DNA of 64,000 nucleotides from Sphagnum compactum (taxonomy: Eukaryota; Bryophyta; Sphagnopsida; Sphagnales): positions 868,001 to 932,000 of the forward strand of contig OZ234499.1 of assembly GCA_965153455.1 (NCBI GenBank). Direction: 5' to 3'. Of this stretch, positions 45,737-56,349 are shown piece by piece (position 1 is the stretch's first letter; every line of letters begins with the position of its first letter). Under the pieces are notes generated by a model. It was not told where the DNA came from, ran no database searches, and saw only the letters and a list, made by a program, of their open reading frames with translations. The translations under genes and the position numbers were made by a program.

Positions 45737-47160
45737 ATGAAGGGGAGCAAAAAAAATTCAAGATGGGTACTAATAACACAAAAAGCCACAAAAGTTACAT
45801 TTGATGTTGGTGCTTTTATTGCAATTAGTGCAAACAAAGTCACAACAATCGACAATGTACATAATGGATTTTCATCCATTTATATATTGTCAAAGCATGG
45901 AAGAAGAACGCCATTTTCTTGTGTGTTGAGATTGTTGGTGTGTTCAATACATTTGAAAAAAAAATTCTTAAACTTTAAAATGTTTTTTGTGAATTTGGTG
46001 GATTAGAGTTGGGGGAATTGGCTAGTAAGTTGGTGAACATGGGTTGTGATGTTAACAACACCTTTCAAGGCCATTGAATTGGTGTGACATTACAGTTCAA
46101 GGAGAAGGTTATTTTGTTTTTGAGTGGAGTTCATTACTTTATTCACGAAACAAACTTGGTGGTGGTCACATTATCAAAACTAGGTTTCATATGTCAATTA
46201 AAAGGCATTTTGCAAAAGCTATATGCATTTTTGCTCATAACCCAAAAATGTTTGTAGAACTTCAGAAGCTCGTTGATTTACTCGACACCAAAGGTAATAA
46301 GCTTCTTTGAAATGTCAAAACTATGTGGACCTCCATGTTCTCTCTAGTGAAACATGTTTATGCAAAGTACCACTTGCTTATTGTCAAGATGCATGTTTAA
46401 AATGCAAAGAACAGGGTGCTTTAAGGAAATTGAATGCAGTATGTGACATTGAATTCATTTTGGGGCTCCCATGTATCCTTCCTTTGTTGGACTATGTACA
46501 ACTTTAATCAAAATTGCATAAAATAAATACTTATTTGTTAACAACTTTGTGGATTTTGTCAAATTGGCCCATGCAAAATTGTACAAACTTTATTGTGACC
46601 TATGCAAAGTTTGAAGATCCAACTTTTAACAATTTATATTTTATTGAGACACTAACTAGTGCAACCTATCCCATGAGTTGGTTTTCCAACCTAAATGGTG
46701 GAATGGATGTTGAATATCTCATTTTTTCATTTGTTTGGGGCAAATATCCTTTTTACCATTTTGTTGTTAGTGTAAGAGGACTGCAACCCATCACCAAGGC
46801 TACCTTCCAACAATCAATCAACAAGGTAAAAGAGGAATGTGAAGGGATAGCTCATAATCTTGTTTTAAAGCTTAAATGTTGCTTCCTTGCACATGAAATT
46901 ATGACTACCTTGGGTGTCATTTATCTTGAATTTTGGACCAAGAATCCAACAAATGTAGAAGAAGGCTTCACTTGAGTGTGTTGAAGAAATTTTCTATGTG
47001 TTTCATGAGGTGGGTGATTGTGGCAAAAGTTTGTTTGTTTTGTTGTCAACGCCAAATATTGATTGTCAAACTTCTTTTCAAGATGGCCATGGTTCACAAT
47101 GTTGGACCATTCTTGCGTGAAGGCAATAAATTGAACCCAATCACTAAGCTTTAATAGAAT
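45737..47160 (+). pseudogene. hAT-transposase-related pseudogene, copy 1
   Basis: Broken plus-strand frames follow the order of a plant hAT-like (zinc-finger/dimerisation) protein. 45737-46006 contains RWVLITQKATKVTFDVGAF and NKVTTIDN. 46200-46310 contains FAHNPKMFVELQKLVDLL and DTKGNKLL, then in another frame NVKTMWTSM. 46810-46970 contains LVLKLKCCFLAHEIMTTLG and YLEFWTKNPTNVEEGF. The C-terminal dimerisation region is not seen. Stops occur between blocks. It lies 3.4 kb upstream of copy 2 in the same orientation. The family call rests on remembered protein patterns. Confidence 0.65.
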
Positions 47161-47820
47161 TTTTTTACATCCACCATCTTTAACCATAAGTTCTTTGAAT
47201 ATATGAAACTTGCTAAGATTAATATTATCCAAATTATGTGTTATATTGAAACATATTTTCAAAATTATTAGTTTCATGAAGAACAAGTTGTGGAATAGGT
47301 TTGAAAATTCATTTGGATTTATGCCCCAAATAATCAATAATTTTTTACACTTCAAATTTTTCCTTATGAAGAAGCCACTGCCAAGTGGCAAGGCACGTTT
47401 TGTTATTATGTGGATGCATAGGTGAGTCATAATAATAAGTCGATTAAGGGTTAATTACAAATTTAAGTGGATTGTAAATATAGGTGGAAAATCATAACTA
47501 AGGATGTGCCCACTTCCACCATTTTGATGCGTCTTTTGTAGATATATAATTGATTTAGTTTTGAATTTTTTTTGAATTTCCATTTGCTTTACTTGCTTCA
47601 AACTCTTGAATTCTTATTTGTTTAAATTTTTCGTTTGTTATCCTTTGCAAATTGGAATATGCACAAGTACAAAAATGGGGTGCATTTTAGTGACCTAAAT
47701 CACTATGGGACCTCAAAAGTGAAATTGGTTCATTGCATGTTATTGCTTTCACCTTGGTTAAAGTTATTACATTATAAGGTAATTATGTAAATATCATCTT
47801 TCACTACTAATTGACATAAT
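47161..47820. other. Unassigned AT-rich spacer
   Basis: The frames at 47210-47425 (plus) and 46921-47430 (minus) overlap the tail of copy 1 and show no family motif. The minus-strand one is antisense to the hAT-like remnant. I see nothing else here. Confidence 0.35.
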
Positions 47821-47829
47821 CCACTATTA

Positions 47830-48610
47830 TAATTTATTATGGTAAATAGGTTTTTTTATGTTGTTGTTTTAAATAACTCAGGTTATTTTATGATATACCC
47901 TATGTTATTTCAAGTTACCTTAATTATTTTAACTTATACTCTAAGTTATTATAAATTATTATAAGTTATTATACCTTAAGGTATATTAACTTATTATAGG
48001 TTTTCTATTTTAAGTTATTTAAAAATAAATTATTCAATCTACCCTAGGTTATACCTTTATTTTAAGGTATAATAATTTAAGGTGGAATAACCTAAGGTAA
48101 ACTACTATAAAATAACCAATAATATTCTAAAATAACCAAAAATGGCATATCATAGAATAATTAATAATAGATTTAAAATAATTTAGAATAATTAAGAATA
48201 GCCAACAATATATTATGGTAATATAACCTAAAATAACCAATATATTAAATAACCATCAATATAATAATCACTAATAGCTTACAATAGAATAACCATCAAT
48301 AGCCACCAAAAGAATAGTCACCAATAACCACTAATATAATAATCACTAATAGCCTACAATATAATAACCACCAATAACCATGAATAAAATAACTACCAAT
48401 AACCAATAACCACCAATAAAATAACCACTAATAGCCTATGGTGAAATAATGTAAAATAACAAACAATGGTGTATGATAGAATAGCCTATGGTAAAATAAC
48501 CAAAAATTGTGAAAATTTACCTATGGTTAAATAATGTAGAATAATTTAAAATATTTTATGGTAAAATAATCAAAAATTTCCAAGAATAACCTAGGGTAAA
48601 AAAGAATGTG
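47830..48610. repeat. AATAACC satellite with imperfect fold-back symmetry
   Basis: 47870-48060 is rich in AGGTTATT and TTATTATAAGTTATT words. 48065-48240 is rich in the complement, AATAACCTAAGG and AATAACCAATAA, so the halves could pair loosely around TACCCTAGG near 48042. 48240-48440 then carries several AATAGAATAACCACC-like units of the 25-bp family seen at 3040-4015, more degenerate. The same loose words continue to 48610. Confidence 0.7.
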
Positions 48611-48654
48611 AATAATAATATGTGATGAAAAAATAATATCATTCATTTAAATAA

Positions 48655-48950
48655 CACAATTCAATGGTTAAAGACTTGTTCCTTAACATGGAAGTGCAGG
48701 GTTCAAACCTTCACACTTTGCATCCTAAGTTGGTGGGCTAAAAACCTTAAGATAGGTAGCCTGGTAAAGGTTCCTAAGTGTTTAACCTAGGTTTGTAATT
48801 AATTATTAGTAAATTAATTATTTAAGATTTTATATATTATTAGTGAATTTATTTACAAATGGGTTGCCCACTTTCACCATGGTAAATTTGTTCAAATTCA
48901 TTCAAAATCTAGTGAAACACAAAGTGAACTTGGACACATATTGGTGTAAT
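48655..48950 (+). mobile_element. SINE-like head and body, sister of 4800-5308
   Basis: An A-box-like CAATGGTTAAAGAC lies at about 48662 and a B-box-like CAGGGTTCAAACCTT at 48697-48711. The body ends with AAATTCATTCAAAATCTAGTG and AAACACAAAGTGAAC at about 48893-48930, matching 5252-5290. It follows an AATAACC array exactly as the copy at 4.8 kb does. No CACTA-like end is preserved after it. Confidence 0.55.
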
Positions 48951-49194
48951 ATATAACATTTAAGGTTTGGTATGCATGGGAGTAATAAGAGGTTTAGTTT
49001 ATGCCTTTTGCCAAGATTTGTAATTCTATTTTGGTAGTAGCTAGAGGATGCAAATGTGAGATGATGATTTATGAATATTAAAGATTTAGAAAGCCAAAGC
49101 AAAGGAAAAATGCAAAAGAAAAATTGTTCTTTGACCTTTGTTTTTAAAGATTTTGATTTTATTTTAAATTCAAAGGTATGTACCATGGGCTTGT

Positions 49195-49340
49195 TTTTTT
49201 ACAAGGTTTTGGGTGCAAGTTAAGGCTTGAGCTATAATGGATAACACTTTTTTGGGGGTTGGGGTTCAAATCCCCATCAAGTTTTAAAAATTTGATGAAT
49301 TGTTTACTACAAAATCACCCCGCACCTTCCACCTAAAATA
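49195..49340 (+). mobile_element. tRNA-like SINE head
   Basis: 49223-49246 reads AGGCTTGAGCTATAATGGATAA (A-box-like) and 49257-49275 reads GGGGTTCAAATCCCC, close to a consensus B box. The head starts near AGGTTTTGGGTG at 49204. No array precedes it, unlike the other heads. A tRNA gene is unlikely because no acceptor stem pairs. Confidence 0.45.
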
Positions 49341-50340
49341 TGGTTGTTATAAACAATTATTGTTAGAGATATTTATTTACATGTGAGTGATAAGTTTGCA
49401 TGTCCATTTTCACAATTCAAATAGTTGTAACGTGTTTAATAACTTACTTGGAGCAATGGGTGAAACCAACATTAGCTTGGTATTAAATCCTATGCATCAT
49501 TGCTAACTAGCCTATTGTTGGTTGTTCATGTAACCAAATGTACTCCTTTTGGAAAATACCCATAACCAATGCATTTCCATAGCAATGCACATGTCGCTAA
49601 TGTTTTCGATCACACTTATCGTAGCCACTATGTGTACATTTGCAAATGAGAATTCACCATTGGAACCACTTTTCAATTTTAAAAATTGCCAAATCAACTC
49701 CATTTCACACAAATTTAGCCAACTATGATAATTGAAATTGTAGCTATGTAGCTGCATTAGTTACTAGCTAGTGGTTTTTTTAATGGCAAAATATTGCTAG
49801 ATTTTGACTTAGAATTTGCTCCTTCTACTTATAAGCCTAAAAAAAAGTTAAAGCTAAAACATAATCATTGAAAGGCTACTTAGGGCAAAATGAGGTTCGC
49901 CTACCATTTCTCCTAAACCCTAATAATTGTCGCCATGTATGGTGAGCTTGAAACTTCTCACTATTAAATGGTTCCATTATGCTTTTAGAATTGTTATTAC
50001 CTACCCTATTGTTATCATTTTTGGCCAAAACACCGACCTTAGTTAGAAACATTCACAGCCTATTGTTGAATGCAAAGAAATCATTGTCACCATCACTAGT
50101 TATGCAATTAGGATCGCCATCGCCATTACTTCCAAGTTCCCAGTGAAATTGTGAGTATGGCACATCTATGATATGTTATAATAATCTGTTAGATTTTTAA
50201 AAAATTAAGTTAAACAAATGTATTCCATGTTCATGCCTAAAAAAATAGAGCAACAAGCTAAAGCTTGGGAGTTGTTGAATTTAGTAATGTGACTGACCTA
50301 GTGAAATGGTTGACCATGTTTCTAGATTTGGTGGCAAGTG
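49341..50340. other. Unassigned stretch
   Basis: There is no supported gene. 49512-49757 on the minus strand is a short chance-like frame. 49880-50130 contains CATCACTAG and GCCATCGCCATTAC words similar to those ahead of hAT copy 1, which may reflect shared flanking sequence of the two copies. Confidence 0.3.
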
Positions 50341-51790
50341 CTAAAGTGAGGAAAATCATTTGTGATTATGCAAACTTCAATGTTCAAGCTTGTTGCTTGG
50401 AGTGCTTTCAATGAAAAAACATGGTTTAGAATCCTAAACCCTATCTTTTTATTTAATTGTTTACAACTTGCCAGTTGTAAATTGCAAGGTTGATGAAAGA
50501 TTTTGTTGTCGTTGCTAGCAATGTTGCTCAATGTTTTCCTTGTATTGTGTATTATTGAGGTCTACCTAACTAGAAGGTCATCAATCTTGAATGTTCTAGA
50601 GTCCAAAGTCCATGGAACTTATTGGAGAACCTATATGCATATTTTTCACACAATCCAAAAAGAACTCAGGAATTCATTAGATTGGTCAACATTGTGGAAA
50701 CAAGAGGTCAGTGGATTTTAAAGACCATTGAAACCCATTGGATTTCGATGTTACTCCCAACTAAGGGAGTTTTATCTAAATACTAGACCCTAGTTTTGAA
50801 GATGCATCAAGATGTTGGCATTGTTAGTTAAGTTGTAATTTGGAGTTGTTGTGTGATTTGGAGGTAATGATTGGGCTTTTTGTATCATGCCCTTGCTTGA
50901 GGGGCTGAATGAGTTGATGAAATTCTCCCAATCCTAATAATGCTTTGTATGTGATTTCATTGTTACGATGAAGTTGTGTCAAGAAGATCTCTATTGTTGG
51001 TACACTTAACCAATGCCTTCATGGGTGATGTGCTCAATGGGTACCAAAAAGTACAAAATGGGACATTAGATGTAGTGGTGCATGAATGGGCATCTGATTT
51101 ACATACTAGTTTGGAAAACTTGAATTTCTAAATTGCTAGCACTTCCATCATGATGCATTCCCATTGTCTTGAAATATCTGTCTATGTGCATGTGATTTGT
51201 GTTATTTTCCAACAAACCATCAACAATGTGCAAAATCAGTGACAAATTAGAAAAACATTTTTTAGCTCAGGATGTGATGGATGCTTTAGGGTTGGTTTAC
51301 CCACAATATTGGCTAAAACCTTCATTTGAACAAACCTTTTTTCTTCATATGGCTATCTTGAAGGTTTTTATAGTTAGCCCAAGAAGCTTGGATCATCCCA
51401 AACTTGGATCCTAGCTATTAGCTTTATGTGAACATTTGGGACCTATAGTTTTATTTTTTCAAGATCACAATGATGTCCAATGTTCAAAGGGCTATGGACT
51501 AGCCCATGGATGTCAATTTAGTGTCTAGACTTTGGAAGAAACTCTCTCCCAATGCATTGTTATGTGCTCAACTTTCCAAGTTCATGAAAGTGGCAAAGTT
51601 GGTTGTGGTCTAGATTATGGGATCTGTGGAAGATGAGGGAACTTTTTCAACTCTAACATTCATGAAAACCAAATTACGAAATCGGCTTTATGAGCATTTA
51701 GATTTGGTGGTGTGCGTGTTTGCACAACCATTCTATACAATTGATATTTTTCCGTATGGTGATGTGATATCGGCTTAGATTGATGAGAAA
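50340..51790 (+). pseudogene. hAT-transposase-related pseudogene, copy 2
   Basis: Weak early frames (50503-50721, with FHTIQKELRNSLDW) are followed at 51199-51414 by LEKHFLAQDVMDALG and PQYWLKPSFEQTFFLH, parallel to the LKCCFLAHEIMTTLG segment of copy 1. At 51590-51740 the frame reads MGSVEDEGTFSTLTFMKTKL and NRLYEHLDLVV, then FAQPFYTIDIFP. That is the C-terminal hAT dimerisation region with its Ser-Glu/Asp-Glu-x-Phe-Ser core. Stops and shifts break the chain. It could be a decayed transposase or a decayed domesticated gene. Confidence 0.7.
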
Positions 51791-52479
51791 AAAAGAAGGG
51801 GTTTTCTGGATTGATGTTTTTCGGAAAACAACCCTAGTTTTCCATGATGTCGATTAATTGTGCTCTAGGTAAATCTCTCCTTCCTATTGATCCCATTTGG
51901 TTTTCCTTTAATGATCAAACTAACACGTGGCTTGTAGGTCAGAATTTGCAGTTTGGTGTAGTGTCCTCTTGGACAAGGGTTCAACTCCTTCACATGATTT
52001 GTTTTTTAAAAAATTTAGCATTATATTATGTTCATGTGATTTCAGTTTTTGTCTCTTGTAAATTAATTATGTTTGATCCTTAACTTCTAAGTTGTAATGT
52101 GAATAGCTTAAGTCAGTAGCCATGATTTTTTTTTGCCAATCTCTACCACTCCAATCTTCCAACACTTGCCAAACGATTCCACAATTTTTTCTACTATCGC
52201 TTAAATTCATACTTTTTCAAAATTGAAATAGCCACTATTCACACAATAGTTACAACTTTAAATAGCCAAACACACCATGCCTCCAAGGGGAAAATATCCA
52301 TATGCTATCTTTAATTTTTTCCAATATGGCCCGTAAAAAAACAACCAAACATATTAGTGTAGCCACTTGAGCTTCTAGCTCAAGCACAGAGTAGCCAGTA
52401 GGGCCACTGTCAAGAATCCTAGAAAAAACACTGCTACTAGCTAGACTTGAAAGAAAAAGAAAAAGAAAAAGAAAAAAGG
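51791..52479. other. Unassigned spacer
   Basis: Short frames at 51844-52083 (plus) and 52250-52495 (minus) show no motif. A pure GAAAAAGAAAAAGAAAAAG microsatellite at about 52453-52477 gives rise to the Phe-Leu-rich start of the minus frame. Nothing else is visible. Confidence 0.35.
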
Positions 52480-52900
52480 TTGTTACAAATAACATCAGGT
52501 TGTGTAAAAGAAGTCAAACTAGGGCCAGCTAAAATTACGCGCTATGGAAAAAGATGGCATAAAAATCGACATCTCAAAACGAGGGGACATCACCTCGGTT
52601 GGCACTTGTTTGTATTACCGATTATGACAGCTGGCCGTCCGATCAAAACCCACACGGAAGAAGGCCAGCCGTCCGCTCTACCCGTGATCATCGTTCACGG
52701 CTGGTCCTCCGGGACAAAGAAGACGCGTCCTCGCTCCTACCACTTAAGTGTATAAGTGGGTATACATTTTTCAACGGGTTGGTACAGCCCCCGGGCATCA
52801 CAAATCGCGCTGCATGTTTTGCTAACGCACTTTTCAGTGCTGCAATTCAAGTACGTACTTGATTTCACCCGTCAATTCCGCAAGTCCACTACACTATTAT
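52480..52900. promoter_or_regulatory. CpG-rich block, possible orphan promoter
   Basis: About 420 bases rich in CG dinucleotides, in sharp contrast to the AT-rich surroundings. GGCCGTCCGATCAAAACCC at about 52632 and GGCCAGCCGTCCG at 52663, with the inverted CACGGCTGGTCC at 52697, resemble GC motifs of plant promoters. The short overlapping open frames (52447-52755, 52599-52862) are not convincing as genes. It may be a relict or active promoter, or the recently inserted end of an unmethylated element. Confidence 0.35.
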
Positions 52901-53227
52901 TCCCCGTGTGTGACAGTTCTATCAAGTAGGCAAGACCTTAAAACCAACCAAGGGTCCTAATAGGTAGGATGCCCTTGGGAAGTGCTACTAGTCCAGGCCA
53001 AAAATAATCACAGCCAATTTTAGGAATATAATTTTCATGCAAACAATGGGAGGAAGTTGCGTCATAGAGTGAAGGGTTTTTCTCTTTTGGGGGGGCGGGG
53101 TGGAAGAAGGGTTCTTTCCAGTTGTGTCTGCTGTTGAGAGTGTACTATTTCCTGTTCACTTTCCAGTTGGACAGTGAACAATTGACTTTCGATGCAAGCT
53201 TTGTTTTTTAAATTTTCTTGAGAGGAA

Positions 53228-53330
53228 AGGGGGGGGGGGGGTGAGTAATGGCGAGGTTCCTGAATGCACGCAGTACAAAAGTACTGCATGATTCCTTTTT
53301 TTTTTCCTCTCACTGCCCATTCCTACATTT
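53228..53330. repeat. G13 tract and partial fold-back arm
   Basis: A run of 13 G at 53229-53241 is followed by AATGCACGCAGTAC, AAAA and GTACTGC (perfect 7-bp stem, 53270-53287), then a T-run and CTCACTGCCC. The stretch from AATGCA to CTGCCC resembles the arm at 41550-41600 (AATGCAGGCAATAC, AAGAGTAC, then CAGTCTGCCC). It looks like a solitary partial arm. The surroundings (52901-53227 and 53331-55501) contain only chance-like frames. Confidence 0.5.
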
Positions 53331-55501
53331 ATGATGCTTGGGTTGATTTAAACTCTTCCAAGCAATCAGTTGTGTTTGTGGTACATCCTTTCTTTTTCTT
53401 TTCTTTTTTTAATTTATTTGATGGGCTCTGTCGATGGCCAATTGATGAAATGTTCCTTATGGTGTCCCCAATTCAAAATAAGTCTTGTGGGCATTACATT
53501 TTTGTAAAGCTTGATATCATGCTGAAAAAATTGTACTTCACCTTACACAAAGAGCACTATAGCAGGGCTGCTCCATTTGGCCTGATTATATAGACGAGAA
53601 GAGTATTGACTTTGGACAAAGAATTTGGGATAAAGAGTGAAGCAGTGGAGAACAACATGGGGGAGACATGAGAACAACATGGGAGACCCTTGGCAACAAA
53701 ATAGGATATAATTGGCAGAACACATGGGATTAACTTAAGAAACTGAGGGCCTCCTTTCTTACACTGTGAGCGTGAAGTGATATCACATATTGCATGTGAA
53801 CAAGGGAGCTTGAAAAGGTCTTACATTTTTCTTAGGTTAAAAGTTCAATTTTGGCATACTAGTGATACACAAGAGGGAACATGGAGAGTGAACACCAAGT
53901 TGAATCATTGGAGTTGATAGTGAAAATAGACAAAATGGTGTTCAAGGAAACATACATTTGTGAGGAATGGTTGCAATTATGTCAAGAACGTAAAAATCAT
54001 TGTTGAGAGGATATAAATGAGTTTATTTGTGTGTATTGAAATGCAAGAAGAATTCAAAGATGAACATTAATGAGCATCAAAAGGAGAGGTATGAAAAAGT
54101 GATGGATGCTAAAGTAATCCTTTAACCTTCAAGTTTTACCCACCATCGGGAAACACATTGGATGCATACATTTTACAAAGGGTGGAAACATTTTGGATTA
54201 TTGGGTGAAGGCAATTGCAATATTTAAGCCAAGGCATAGTCGTCCTTTGACTATAGTGGCTTTGGAAAGAGTAGAGGTGTTGCAACACAAATGAAAGAAG
54301 GAAAAAACACCACCCTTGGAAATTATATATTTTGGTGTATTTGGGGTGTAGTTTTAAAATTTTCATTTAATGTTTTGATAAACATATAAATGTATTTTGA
54401 TACAAAGGCCTTTAACATGATTCTTGTCATCTTTCAAATAAAAATAACTTTTCAACCAATTGTTTTTTTTCAACACACTTATATTCGTTTGAATGAAAAA
54501 CTTGTCCAAATGTTTTTCGTGAAATCACATGAATCAAGCTTTTGAATTATAATTGAAATGGTACAATAAATTCATATTTAATATATGTCTAATTATTTCA
54601 TCAAGTTTTGTAATAATTTAAATAATTTAAAAATTATATTTATAGTTTGCAGTATATCATGTCAACATTTTTTGGCCAACATAATGTGCTTTCACCCTCC
54701 CAAAAATCATTTAATAAATAAGCATCTCATAGTGATTGACCAATTCAATCCATGAGATCCTAGATTATCATAAACATTTACAATGGGTACAGTCACACTA
54801 ACATGTACCACAACAAGTGTAACTAGTGCTTAGTTTATATATCTAACATTTTGGGAAAAAAATTAAAAACTTCAAATGGAGTTACCTTTACATAATGTTA
54901 TTTTCAATGTATTGGTATTTTTATTTTTTATTTTTTTGAAAGTTTGAAATCAATCCAATGAATGAAAAATACCCAAAAACACTTTGAAAACATTATAACC
55001 AATGTTTTTAAATAATAAAAGGACTTGTGAATGAAGATTTTTTTAAATGATATATTTTTAGCATATTTATTATGTAAACCATAACATTATAGTGTGATGA
55101 AAAACTTCAAGAATTTTGTTCAAAGTATTCCAAAATAAACACACAATAAACAATCACCTCAGGGGGCAGGTGTGACTTTTGTTATCTCATTTGAATCCTA
55201 ATGGTTTATAAAGGCAAATAATGAACACTAGGATAACCTCAACAGTTGGGCTTTGTTGTTAAACAGCTCAAAGAGTTTGATATATAGAAAATGCATAAAA
55301 AATTAAGGTTATAAAGTGGGTTTGAAATCTTTTATGGTGTATTGTCACCAATGACATATGCTTACCTATGAATGATAGGCCTAAACTCCCTTGGTCCTTT
55401 TATGTCGGGAAGAAAAAATAATTTAAACTAACCTACTATAAAAAAACACACCTTACAAGAATGTTCCTTAAGAAGTTAAGTTGGTAACGATTTTTTTTTA
55501 G

Positions 55502-55966
55502 CACTCACTTAATAAGGATGTTAGTTGTGTTTGCCCATTTCAAAAAACTAGTTGGGATTCCATTGAAAAGTTGAAGATAGGGCAATATCATCATGGTTGG
55601 CAGAAAGCTATAAATATATTAATGCAATATGGGCATCTACTATTTGGGAGTCAAGAAATTCAGGAAGGTAGTAGGGATGAAAAAATAAAGGTCATGTATG
55701 AAAGGTTCATGTCAACATCAATCAATAATCTATTTAAGATGTTGTCGTTTTTTGTTTTTGTACAAATAAAGGTAGTAAAGGACATGGAGCATGAAGATGT
55801 TGTAATGTTTAAAAACATTTGGGAGGAAACAAATGAAGAGCAAGGTCAAGCTTCACTTTTTACTATCAAAATATATTTGAAACACTGTGAGGATATAGAC
55901 ATGGGTTTGGTAAATGTCCATTGGGGTGTGCCTCAAGATTCCAATGTTATAACTAGTCTTCCCTAG
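55502..55966 (+). CDS. Possible isolated exon, unknown protein
   Basis: A long T-run and AG at 55490-55501 form a good splice acceptor, and the frame is open from 55502 for 154 codons to a stop at 55964. It reads NKDVSCVCPFQKTSWDS, then HHGWQKAINILMQYGHLLFG and later DEKIKVMYERFMS and EDVVMFKNIWEETNEEQG. The TTG at 55571 is not a start. Composition is protein-like, with amphipathic helices likely. I recognise no family. It lies upstream of the gypsy gag remnant and may be part of that element's leader or a captured exon. Confidence 0.35.
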   Translation, partial: HSLNKDVSCVCPFQKTSWDSIEKLKIGQYHHGWQKAINILMQYGHLLFGSQEIQEGSRDEKIKVMYERFMSTSINNLFKMLSFFVFVQIKVVKDMEHEDVVMFKNIWEETNEEQGQASLFTIKIYLKHCEDIDMGLVNVHWGVPQDSNVITSLP

Positions 55967-56349
55967 AAGCGATGCTTCATATGCACAAGGTTATATAGTT
56001 AAAACATGCATCCTCATTTCTAGCTTAACAAACACTAGGATGTCCACCAATGTTGCTAGCACTACAAGCACCATTTAACTCCATGAACAAGCACAAGGAA
56101 TTAAAATGCGCCATAGAAATGAACTAAATGAAACAAATTTGATGAAACCAAAACAATATTTAGAACAAGTTCAACTCGAACAACATGATGAGTCTACAAA
56201 TGTTGACCTTCTTTTGGGCATAAAAAATGAAATGAAATCAAACCAAAAAAATTGAACACTTGGTGGAATGTGAAATCTTTAAATATGTTAGTTTTGGATG
56301 GTGAAACAAAGGAATTTGCTCATGTCCCAGATGAGTTGGAGCATGTTTC

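Noticed and set aside
46921-47430. 169-codon minus-strand frame
   Set aside because: It runs antisense over the end of hAT copy 1 and shows no family motif or splice-consistent context.
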